Assembly (NCBI GenBank): GCA_021794015.1
Contig: JAJYRQ010000013.1
Span: 1-64,000, forward strand
Length of the DNA stretch: 64,000 nt
Direction: 5' to 3'
Source of the DNA: Deltaproteobacteria bacterium
GTDB lineage: Bacteria; Desulfobacterota; Binatia; Binatales; Binataceae
Shown here one piece after another: positions 54,412-61,680 of this stretch. Each line of letters opens with the position of its first letter. The first letter of the stretch is position 1. The notes beneath the pieces were generated by a model. That model saw nothing but the letters and a program-made list of their open reading frames with translations, was not told the origin of the DNA and made no database searches. The position numbers were made by a program, and so were the translations under genes.

Positions 54412-55188
54412 ATGGCGACCAGGATCGATCTCAATGCGGACATGGGAGAAGGCTTCGGCGTCTACACGATGGGCCATGACGAGGCGCTTTTGGAAACGGT
54501 CACGTCGGCCAACGTTGCCTGCGGCTTTCACGCCGGCGATCCGAAGATAATGCATCGGCTCGTCACCCTGGCTGCCGCCAAGGGCGTCAACCTCGGGGCG
54601 CATCCGGGTTTTGACGACCTCGCCGGCTTCGGCCGCCGCCGCATCGAGATGAGCCTCGACGAGATCGAGTACCTGGTCGCCTACCAGATTGGCGCGCTGG
54701 CGGCGATGGCCGCTTACGGCGGGATAAGACTTGGCCACGTCAAGGCGCACGGCGCACTGAACAATATCGCGGCGGAGAACCTCGAGGTGGCGCTGGCCAT
54801 CGGACGCGCAATCAAGACCGTGGATGCGAACCTCATCTACGTCGTTCTTTCCGGCTCCGAGATGGAACGCGCCGGCAAAAAGCTGGGCTTGGCGACGGCC
54901 CGCGAAGGCTTTTGCGACCGGCTCTACGAAGACGACGGCAACCTGACGCCGCGCCGGATTGCCGGCGCGGTCATCTCCGACCCCGAGCTGGCCGCCCAGC
55001 GAGCGGTGCAGATGGCGCTGGCGGGCGAAGTGGTCTCGCGCAGCGGCCAACGAATCCGCCGACAGGTCGAAACCATTTGCATCCACGGCGACGCGCCGAC
55101 GGCTGTGGCCGTCGCCCGCGCGGTGCGCCGCCGGCTGCAAGAGTCGGCAGTCGAGGTCGTAGCCTTGACCGGGATGGGACTTGGGTGA
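54412..55188 (+). CDS. pxpA: 5-oxoprolinase subunit A (LamB/YcsF family)
   Basis: This 258-residue protein has IDLNADMGEGFGVYTMGHDE, SANVACGFHAGDPKIMHRL, GVNLGAHPGFDDLAGFGRR and HVKAHGALNN, the full PxpA signature. It is transcribed away from pxpBC across a 275-bp gap, so the three subunits come from two divergent units here rather than one operon. GGGAG stands 9 nt before the ATG. Confidence 0.94.
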   Translation: MATRIDLNADMGEGFGVYTMGHDEALLETVTSANVACGFHAGDPKIMHRLVTLAAAKGVNLGAHPGFDDLAGFGRRRIEMSLDEIEYLVAYQIGALAAMAAYGGIRLGHVKAHGALNNIAAENLEVALAIGRAIKTVDANLIYVVLSGSEMERAGKKLGLATAREGFCDRLYEDDGNLTPRRIAGAVISDPELAAQRAVQMALAGEVVSRSGQRIRRQVETICIHGDAPTAVAVARAVRRRLQESAVEVVALTGMGLG

Positions 55189-55290
55189 CCCGTCTGTTGG
55201 GCATCCAGTGACCAGCTCCTTGGCGCGGCAGGCGCGTTGTGCCGTTGGCCACTTGACGGGCTTTGGCTGTTCTGCCGACAGTCAGAATAG

Positions 55291-56652
55291 ATGGCCGATG
55301 TCGCGTCAACCCTTGGCGCCGCAGTCATTGCCGACGACGTAACCGGGGCCAACGCCAGCGCTGCGCTGCTGCTCGCGGCGGGGCTTCGCGCCTTCACCGC
55401 GCTCGATTCGGTTGCGGCAGAGCAGGCGCTGTCCCAATTGGGGGTCGAAGCCCTGGCGGTCTCGACCGGCAGCCGCAATCTTGCGCCGGCGCAGGCGGCC
55501 GAGCGGGTGCGCCTGCTCGCCGAGCAGCTCGTGCGCGCCCACTCGGTGCGGCTGAACAAACGCATCGACAGCACGCTTCGCGGCAATCTGGGAGCGGAGC
55601 TGGACGCGGTGCTGGAGGTCTTCCAGCGCCGGGTCTGCCGGCAGGCGTGCGCCGTGGTCGTCGCGGCCCATCCGCGCGGCGGCCGCATCTGCCTGGGCGG
55701 CTACCTGCTGGTCAACGGGCTGGCGGTGAGCGAGACCGAAGCGGCGCGCGATCCCTACTGGCCGGTGCGCCAGAGCGAGGTGTTAAAAGTGTTGGCGCAA
55801 CAAAGCCGCCGCAGCATGGCGCATGTCCCGCTGGGCGCCGTACTCGGGGGACGCGAGAGCCTTCTGCGCGCGCTCACCCGGGCGGCCTCGGCGGCCGAAA
55901 TCGTGCTGGTGGACGCCGTCACCGATCATCACCTCGAGACAATTGCCGACGCGCTCGACGCCTCGCCTATCCCCTACCTGCTGGCCGATCCAGGCCCCGC
56001 CTTTGCCGCCTGGATTGCACGCGGCGTGCGCGGCAGCAAGCCGTCCGGCGGGTATCCCGGCCCCGCGCCACCGCACATCGTCAAGCCAGCCGATACGGTC
56101 CCGCCGCTGGTGATAGCCGGGAGCAGCTCGCTTAAAACCATCGAGCAAGTGCGCTTGCTCTTGACCAGCCGGCGCGCCGCCGTCGTGCTGGTCGATCCCG
56201 ATAAAATTGGCCGCAACGAAGGTCCGGGCACGATAAACGGCGCTGCCGAGGAACTTGCACACCACTGCAGCCGGGCCCAGGCCGACGCCCTTGAGGCAAT
56301 CGTCCTGGCAACCGCCGCGCCGCCGGCCGCGCCCTGTCAGGCTGGCGCCGAGCTGGGAGCGGCGACCGCACGCGCGTTGGCTTGCGTGGCGGCCAGAGCA
56401 TTGGCCGGATGCAAATCAGCGCCGCCCGGGCTGGTCGTGACCGGGGGCGACGTGGCGCTGGCGGTGTGCGAGGCGCTGGGCGGGCGCGGGATTGAACCGC
56501 TGGGCGAGATCGAGCCGTTAATCGTTGCCGGGCGTTTGCGGGGCGGGCCTTACTCGGGTCTGGCGCTCTGCACCAAGGGCGGCCTGGTTGGCAGTCCGGG
56601 CGCGCTTGAGGCGTGCGTGGACTGGCTGCGCCGGGTCCCCGCGCTTGCCTGA
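55291..56652 (+). CDS. Four-carbon acid sugar kinase family protein (DUF1537)
   Basis: This 453-residue protein has an N-terminal domain with VIADDVTGANASAALLLAAG and LNKRIDSTLRGNLGAELDAV, VVVAAHPRGGRICLGGYLLV, and a C-terminal nucleotide-binding domain with LVVTGGDVALAVCEALGGRG and LIVAGRLRGGPYSGLALCTK. These are the OtnK/DtnK/YgbK hallmarks. Known members phosphorylate D-erythronate, D-threonate or similar acids. It lies 100 nt after pxpA on the same strand. No epimerase or aldolase partner (OtnI/OtnC) is near, so the substrate is open. Confidence 0.88.
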   Translation: MADVASTLGAAVIADDVTGANASAALLLAAGLRAFTALDSVAAEQALSQLGVEALAVSTGSRNLAPAQAAERVRLLAEQLVRAHSVRLNKRIDSTLRGNLGAELDAVLEVFQRRVCRQACAVVVAAHPRGGRICLGGYLLVNGLAVSETEAARDPYWPVRQSEVLKVLAQQSRRSMAHVPLGAVLGGRESLLRALTRAASAAEIVLVDAVTDHHLETIADALDASPIPYLLADPGPAFAAWIARGVRGSKPSGGYPGPAPPHIVKPADTVPPLVIAGSSSLKTIEQVRLLLTSRRAAVVLVDPDKIGRNEGPGTINGAAEELAHHCSRAQADALEAIVLATAAPPAAPCQAGAELGAATARALACVAARALAGCKSAPPGLVVTGGDVALAVCEALGGRGIEPLGEIEPLIVAGRLRGGPYSGLALCTKGGLVGSPGALEACVDWLRRVPALA

Positions 56653-56727
56653 AAAGGCTTGATTCTCCGCCGAACGGAGCAAGCTTTGCGCGCCGGTCCC
56701 TGCCAGCGCCGCGTGCGCCGGCGAGGC

Positions 56728-57290
56728 TTAGAATTTCTCCGTGAACGGGCGAAGGTCGATCTCTTGCGTCCAGGCGCTGCGCTCCTGCTGGGCAAGATGG
56801 CAGTAGGTCTCAGCAATAGCCGCCGGTGCAAGCATCTCTTGCGGCTTCAGTTCCGGTCGGAGCTGGCGGATAACCGGCATATCGATCGGGCCGTCGATGT
56901 TGACGTAGGCGACGTGGATGCCCTGTGGCGCGAGCTCCCGCGCCATCACCTGCCCCAGCCCGCGCAGCGCGAACTTCGCCGGCCCGAAGGCGGCCGCCGC
57001 CCGCTCGACGAACTCGAGCCGGTCGTTGCCCCAGAACATTTCGTCACCAACAAAAAACGTCGGCGCTCCGAACGCGCCGCGGCGAGCCGCCTCGGCGGTG
57101 TTGCGCCGCAATTCGTCCTTGGCCGCCTGCTCCTCGCTCATCGCCATGAGCCGCGCCGCGTCAAGGCCCGCCTGCTCCAACGCTTCGCGCATCGCGCCGG
57201 CGTCGCCCAGGTCGAGCCCGCGCGCCCAGAAGGCGTCGAAGATCGCGCGATGGTACCCGGGAAAGAGGCCCGCCTGCTGCGCCGCGACCG
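56728..57290 (-). pseudogene. Chimeric remnant: HCCA-isomerase C-terminus joined to SDR C-terminus
   Basis: The continuous minus-strand frame has two unrelated halves. The first (57290 to about 56990) reads GLFPGYHRAIFDAFWARGLD, then EAARRGAFGAPTFFVGDEMF and WGNDRLEFVERA, the C-terminal half of a DsbA-fold 2-hydroxychromene-2-carboxylate isomerase. The second (about 56985-56728) reads AKFALRGLGQVMARELAPQG, IHVAYVNIDGPID and AETYCHLAQQERSAWTQEID, the C-terminal third of a short-chain dehydrogenase. The N-terminal half of the isomerase, including its catalytic Ser/Cys region, and the cofactor-binding part of the SDR are missing. A deletion joined two neighbouring genes in frame. No function is expected. 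Confidence 0.75.
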
Positions 57291-57305
57291 CGCCGCGCTC
57301 CCGCC

Positions 57306-57593
57306 GGCGGCGGGCGGCGCTACGAGTACCGGCTGACCGACAAGGGGCGAGCGCTGTTTCCCGCCATTACGGCGCTGCGCCAATGGGCCGACCGTTGGGT
57401 TCTGGGCACGGACAAGGCGCCGATGCACGCCGTTGAGATAGCCTCGGGCGAGGAGATCGCCGAGGTCAGGGTCTTAAGCCGCGCCGGCCGCGAGCTTGCA
57501 CCCTGGGACGTCGCCCTCATCGCCGGACCGGGCGCGACCCGCGCGACCCGCGCCCGCCTCGAAGCCATCCTGAAGGCGCGAAAGCTGGCTTGA
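57306..57593 (+). pseudogene. HxlR-family regulator, C-terminal fragment
   Basis: A plus-strand frame without a usable start codon reads RRYEYRLTDKGRALFPAITA and LRQWADRWV, the wing and last helix of HxlR/DUF24 winged-helix regulators, followed by about 60 further residues to TGA at 57591-57593. The helix-turn-helix and the N-terminus are missing. It abuts the isomerase/SDR remnant head to head, so one rearrangement may have removed the 5' ends of both genes. HxlR regulators are often divergent from the dehydrogenases or isomerases they control. Confidence 0.65.
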
Positions 57594-57669
57594 GCGCATC
57601 CCGACCGCGATTGGACGAGCGCGAGCCGGCTCGCAGGCGGCGGCGCAGTTCGGTGCGGCGGCATCCGGG

Positions 57670-58821
57670 CTAGGCGCGGCGGTGCCGGCCGCGATGCCCG
57701 TGATGACGGCGGTCGATTAGCCGATGCGGCGTTCGGCCGCGCTGGCGCCGCTTGGCCGAGCCGGCGCGGCGGCGGACTTGCCCGGCCATCGGACGCGCCC
57801 CGGTCCTGTAGGCGGCGTAGCTTAGGCGCGGCCGGGGATGCAGCGCCACGGTGACCGGGGGCGGCGGCGGCGCGGCCTCGCGGCTGACGCCGGGAAAGAA
57901 CTTCTCCGCATCGCGCTGCACGGTCAGCGCGGCCAGAAACTCGGCATAGTAGTTCTTCACCGCGAAGCCGAAGCTTCGACCGTCGTAAACCATGAGCATC
58001 CGCTCGAAATCGTTGTTACAGGCCCGCGCCGCCCGCGCCGTTCCGTTGCTGCCGTAGTTGTAAGCGGTGATCGCCAGCGGCCAGCTATGGAACAATTCAT
58101 AGTTCTCGCGCAGCAGCTCGGCCGCCGCTTCGGTCGAGCGCAACGGATCGAGCCGTTCGTCGAAGTATCGGCTAATCCGCAGGTACTGCCGCCCGGTGCC
58201 GGCGGTGAACTGCCAGAGTCCGACCGCGCCTGCCTTCGAGCGCGCGTTTGCAATAAAGCCCGACTCCACCGCGACCAGCGCGGTCAACTGCGGCGGCAGG
58301 CCGTTGGCCCTTAAGATGCGCTCCATCGCCGGACGGTAGTACCGGCCGAGCAGAAGACTCCGCTTAAACGGCTCGCGCAGCCCCTGCTGCACCCGCAGGT
58401 TGTCGGCCGCAAGCAGGTAGGTCACAGGCGACCCGCCGCCGAAAAGCGCAGCCACCCGCCGCTGCTCGTAATCGGGCGCGAGCCCACCGGCAGCCATCCC
58501 CAGGAACAGATGGCGGTACTTGTCCTTCAGGTAATCGCTGACCCGCGCCGCTTCGTCCCGGCTCGGCGTACCCGAGCCGGGCAGGTGCAGCACCTGGTAG
58601 ACGCGTCTTAAGTCGCTGCGGTCGTGAACTACAAAGTCGCGTGTCGAGTAGCGCGTGAAGACCGCGGTCCAGAACTCGACGTTGGGCTTAAGCAGCACCG
58701 GAACTGGAAAAGCCTCGGCAGCCAGCGGCTCGGCCGCGGCTTTGCCCCCTGCCGCAGCGAGCAGTACCAGGATGGCCAGCACCGCGGCGCCTGCCGCCCT
58801 TATTCGCCAACAGACCTTCAC
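57670..58821 (-). CDS. Lytic transglycosylase (SLT domain)
   Basis: This protein of about 383 residues starts at a GTG with AAGGGGG 6 nt upstream and carries a signal peptide (RIRAAGAAVLAILVLLAAAG). The SLT fold is visible from LTALVAVESGFIANARSKAG with catalytic E186, AVGLWQFTAGTGRQYLRISR and LAITAYNYGSNGTARAA. It resembles MltD-type enzymes without LysM repeats. The C-terminus is a His/Arg-rich tail (RLIDRRHHGHRGRHRR) that may bind cell wall or metal. It cleaves peptidoglycan in the periplasm. Confidence 0.87.
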   Translation of the reverse strand: MKVCWRIRAAGAAVLAILVLLAAAGGKAAAEPLAAEAFPVPVLLKPNVEFWTAVFTRYSTRDFVVHDRSDLRRVYQVLHLPGSGTPSRDEAARVSDYLKDKYRHLFLGMAAGGLAPDYEQRRVAALFGGGSPVTYLLAADNLRVQQGLREPFKRSLLLGRYYRPAMERILRANGLPPQLTALVAVESGFIANARSKAGAVGLWQFTAGTGRQYLRISRYFDERLDPLRSTEAAAELLRENYELFHSWPLAITAYNYGSNGTARAARACNNDFERMLMVYDGRSFGFAVKNYYAEFLAALTVQRDAEKFFPGVSREAAPPPPPVTVALHPRPRLSYAAYRTGARPMAGQVRRRAGSAKRRQRGRTPHRLIDRRHHGHRGRHRRA

Positions 58822-59201
58822 CAAAGCCCCCTTCTCCGCTGCCCCGCCAGCGAACACCATCTCCTGCCGTCGCAATTTGCCTGCCATCCGGCCGGCAGGC
58901 CAATCTGCCTGGCAGGCTTTGCGCGCCTTTCGACCGCAGAGGGTAAAGATGCTCCAGTTGCGCGCAACACGCAAGCCTTCGCGGCTCCCAAACGGCGCAA
59001 AGAGCCGGGAGCAAGCATTAGCGCCGTCATTCGAACCAGGCCCTCTCTCTCGCGCCTGAAAGGCCGCCGGCGCCGTTCGCCTGTGCCAAAATAACGCCGC
59101 CTGAGCGTCAAACCGTTGTCCGGCTCGATGGCGCGCCTGGCTGCATCGCCCGCCTCCGGTGCGCCCGGACAACAGCGTGTGCACCGGCGCAGCGCCCTCG
59201 G
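58822..59201. other. Gap upstream of the lytic transglycosylase gene
   Basis: The minus-strand frame of the transglycosylase stays open to 59184, but the extra sequence has no family similarity and no better ribosome binding site. A short inverted repeat (CCTGCC...GGCAGG) lies near 58880-58900. I see no other feature. Confidence 0.35.
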
Positions 59202-60146
59202 CTAGAAACGGAAGCGGCTGCCGACGCTGTTTTGAACAAATGCATCGGGCATCGTCGCCGCGATGGCGTGCGTGGCTTTCCAGCCGGTGCAGTGCGCCGG
59301 CACGACCACGGCCGGCCGCACCTCCTTGAGCGCTGCGACCGTCGGTTCAATTGCCGGCTCGAAAAGCGGACCCGATAGATGGAAGCCGCCGATAACCGCG
59401 TGAATCCGTTTCACGCCGCAGAGCGCGCGCACATGGCGAATCGTGTTGATAACGCCCGCGTGACCGCAACCCGTGAGAACAACCAGCCCCTTGCCTTTGA
59501 CGTTCAGCGCCAGAGCCTGGTCGTCGTGGATAAACGGGTCGGGCTGCCAGCGGCGGCCCATCCGCGCCCAGTGAATCGGGAATCCCCGCTCGAAGTCGGT
59601 TGTACGCTCGATCTGGCCGCTTATTAGCGCGGTATCGTCGAGCAGCATCGACGGCGCCCGTTGCTCGATGAGTTCAATTCCTTCATGGCGCAGCACGCGC
59701 GAATCGGGTGGCGGCAGCGGCAGCTCGTGGCCGTCGGGGAGTACCAGCTTGCGCATAAGCCTTGCGTCGGGGTGAAGCAAAAGCGGCATCCGGCGCCGGC
59801 CCAGTCGCCTGACGAGTCCGCTTAGGCCGTTGGTGTGGTCGATATGGCCGTGGCTCAGCACGATGGCGCGCAGCTCGTTGGGCTTTACCTGGAGCACGTC
59901 GAGATTGTGGGCCAGGCCTCCGCGCGAGAGCCCCGTGTCGAAAAGCAGCGAACGCGAGACCCCGTTGGCTAGAACCGTGACCAGGGCCGAAAAGCCATGC
60001 TCGGCCTGAAGCTCGCGCCGGCCCGGGGGAGAGCCCAGCGTGAAGCGCTTGACCCGGTCGCTGCTTGTAAGGAGCATGTCGGAGATGTTGTCGACGACGG
60101 TCAGAATCTCGACCGCGTCTGCTTCTTTGAGCGCCAGGGTTGCCAT
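59202..60146 (-). CDS. MBL-fold metallo-hydrolase
   Basis: This 314-residue metallo-beta-lactamase-fold protein has SLLFDTGLSRGGLAHNLDVL, the metal motif SHGHIDHTNGL (H-x-H-x-D-H), LVVLTGCGHAGVINTIRHV and AVIGGFHLSGPLFEPAIEPT followed by VVPAHCTGW. This combination is typical of the group annotated as RFA-P-synthase-like or F430-type MBL hydrolases. The substrate is unknown. It is divergent from cobU across 108 bp. Confidence 0.85.
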   Translation of the reverse strand: MATLALKEADAVEILTVVDNISDMLLTSSDRVKRFTLGSPPGRRELQAEHGFSALVTVLANGVSRSLLFDTGLSRGGLAHNLDVLQVKPNELRAIVLSHGHIDHTNGLSGLVRRLGRRRMPLLLHPDARLMRKLVLPDGHELPLPPPDSRVLRHEGIELIEQRAPSMLLDDTALISGQIERTTDFERGFPIHWARMGRRWQPDPFIHDDQALALNVKGKGLVVLTGCGHAGVINTIRHVRALCGVKRIHAVIGGFHLSGPLFEPAIEPTVAALKEVRPAVVVPAHCTGWKATHAIAATMPDAFVQNSVGSRFRF

Positions 60147-60254
60147 GAAACAAGCCTCTCCTTGGTTCGCGGACCGAGACGGGAAAAACGCTAAACGCCC
60201 CGCCCGCCGCCGCGCCGGCCAACCAGCCGGGCGCCGGCCGCCCGCTTAACGCCG

Positions 60255-60776
60255 ATGACACAGGTTATCCTTATCACAGGCGGGGCGCGTAGTGGAAAAA
60301 GCAATTACGCCCTAAACCGCGCGCTCGAGACCGGTGCGCGCCGCCCGGTTTTCGTCGCAACCGCCAAGCCGCTTGACCGGGAGATGGCGGCCAGGATCGA
60401 GGCCCACCGCCAAAGCCGGCCGCCCGTCTTCCGCACCGTGGAGGCGGCGCTGGAGCTTCCCGAAAAGCTTGCCGAGCTTGGTAGCGAGCCCGATGTCGTG
60501 ATAGTCGATTGTCTTACGCTCTGGCTGAGCAATCTCGTCATGGCGGGACTCAGCGACTCGACGATAGCGCAGCGTGGCCAGGAACTGGCGCAAGCTCTGC
60601 GGCAAGCCGGCTTTGCCAGCCTGGTGGTCAGCAACGAGGTCGGCTGGGGGATCGTCCCTGACAACGCGCTGGGACGGCGCTTTCGCGATCTGCTGGGGAC
60701 CCTCAACCAGGAACTTGCGGCGCTAGCCGACGAGGTCGTCCTGATGGTTGCCGGCCTGCCGCTTCGCCTCAAGTAA
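60255..60776 (+). CDS. cobU: Adenosylcobinamide kinase / adenosylcobinamide-phosphate guanylyltransferase
   Basis: This 173-residue enzyme has the Walker A loop ITGGARSGKSNYA, PVFVATAKPLDREMAARIEA, VVIVDCLTLWLSNLVMAGL, VVSNEVGWGIVPDNALGRRF and VLMVAGLPLRLK, complete for the CobU/CobP family. It phosphorylates adenosylcobinamide and attaches GMP in the late cobalamin nucleotide-loop pathway. No other cobalamin gene is in the window and no cobalamin riboswitch is evident upstream, so it may be part of a scattered salvage pathway. Confidence 0.93.
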   Translation: MTQVILITGGARSGKSNYALNRALETGARRPVFVATAKPLDREMAARIEAHRQSRPPVFRTVEAALELPEKLAELGSEPDVVIVDCLTLWLSNLVMAGLSDSTIAQRGQELAQALRQAGFASLVVSNEVGWGIVPDNALGRRFRDLLGTLNQELAALADEVVLMVAGLPLRLK

Positions 60777-60831
60777 GTCCGTCATCGTTCTAGCCATTGC
60801 GCGCCATCGATGGGCGAGGCGAGCAGGTCCT

Positions 60832-61041
60832 TTACATCGGCTGGTCAAGATTGGGGTCGTAGTCGAGTTCCTTCGCCCGCATCGACGGCACCGGGGTTTC
60901 GTACTGGTATCTCTTTCTGGCCGTCTCCGTCGGATCGGTTTCCGGCGTGACCAGCCCGGCCGGCGGATTATTCAGCCGCTCCTTCCCGTTGGGCTGATAC
61001 GCCTCAACCTTGCGCTTATTCGACGCCGGTGTCTTCGCCAT
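60832..61041 (-). CDS. Short protein resembling the N-terminus of a type III-like adenine methylase
   Basis: The 69-residue sequence contains RLNNPPAGLVTPETDPTETA and a later DYDPNLDQP. This resembles the conserved N-terminal leader (NNPPVGLVTPETD...YDPHLDPQL) of a group of site-specific adenine methylases found in restriction and defence islands. It stops where the methylase body should begin, so it is either a truncated gene or a free-standing leader. It starts 2 nt after the stop of the upstream small gene and is clearly in the same operon. The family link rests on one motif and needs testing. Confidence 0.5.
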   Translation of the reverse strand: MAKTPASNKRKVEAYQPNGKERLNNPPAGLVTPETDPTETARKRYQYETPVPSMRAKELDYDPNLDQPM

Positions 61042-61043
61042 GG

Positions 61044-61343
61044 TTATGCAGCCTCGTATTCGCGGTAAACGAGCGGTCGCTGATTCCGGCCGACGTCGTA
61101 CACCAAGTCGAGCGACATGATGACGAAGAACGCACGGAAACTGAAGTTGACGTGCTCGAGCTCCACGCCTTTCGCCCTCGCTTCCCGCTTCGCCCGAACA
61201 ATTCCGCTATCGAGCTCGGTCATCACTTTCTGAAAGTCCTCCGTCGTCGCGCGCGCTACTTCCAAACCGGTTGTTTCACTGGATGGCCAAGTCAGCATGA
61301 AGTCCGGCGATTCACCGCGCTCAAGCTGAAGCGGGTAATTCAA
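61044..61343 (-). CDS. Small protein with nuclease-like PDF...LEV pattern
   Basis: This 99-residue protein starts at a TTG, and the frame is open further upstream. It reads LERGESPDFMLTWPSSETTG and then LEVARATTEDFQKVMTELDS. The ESPDF...GLEV pattern, with an acidic residue in each strand, resembles the D...ExK core of PD-(D/E)XK nucleases, but the expected lysine is Ala here. The rest is helical with a beta strand near the end (FRAFFVIMSLDLVYD). It lies between a methylase-like stub and the DUF499 ATPase, which supports a restriction or defence context. The function is unproven. Confidence 0.55.
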   Translation of the reverse strand: MNYPLQLERGESPDFMLTWPSSETTGLEVARATTEDFQKVMTELDSGIVRAKREARAKGVELEHVNFSFRAFFVIMSLDLVYDVGRNQRPLVYREYEAA

Positions 61344-61680
61344 GCCGGGATTCCCGTTTTCCGAGTTGACTACCGATAAGGGAGGGGCTTGGCGAACTTT
61401 TCCAGCTCGATCGCGCGAGCACTGGCGACATCATCGAGTCGCCGAGCTTGGCTGGTGAGATCGAGTCGAAGACTATGAAGAACTAATACGCCTGAAGCAG
61501 CCCAGAAATGGCATGCTTCAGAGGGAAAAGCAGGTGACCAGGGACCAAGCTGAACGCCGCCTCAACTTCGCGTTTGTGTGGCTAAAGAGAATGTTACTCA
61601 AGGAGCCGCTATCGACCCGACACAGATACGGCCGTAGCCGGCTCTTCTGCGATGTCGCAGCGTAATCCGCTCGGGGGTTC
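61344..61680. other. Gap in the defence-like region with a possible gene tail
   Basis: On the minus strand, one frame without a clear start runs from about 61570 to TAG at 61370-61372 and ends LDLTSQARRLDDVASARAIE followed by LEKFAKPLPYR. It reads like the C-terminus of a real protein but I cannot identify it. A 50-codon plus-strand frame from 61513 is unlikely to be a gene. The gap probably contains the remains of a deleted member of the ATPase/methylase system. Confidence 0.4.

Noticed and set aside
54138..54443. N-terminal extension of PxpB
   Set aside because: It has no family similarity, overlaps the pxpA start region and makes the protein about 100 residues too long.
60147..60254. Cobalamin riboswitch upstream of cobU
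   Set aside because: The 108-bp gap is too short for the aptamer and shows no B12-box-like sequence.
61513..61665. Plus-strand 50-codon ORF in the gap before the DUF499 gene
   Set aside because: There is no good ribosome binding site, it opposes the surrounding operon, and no family is recognisable.
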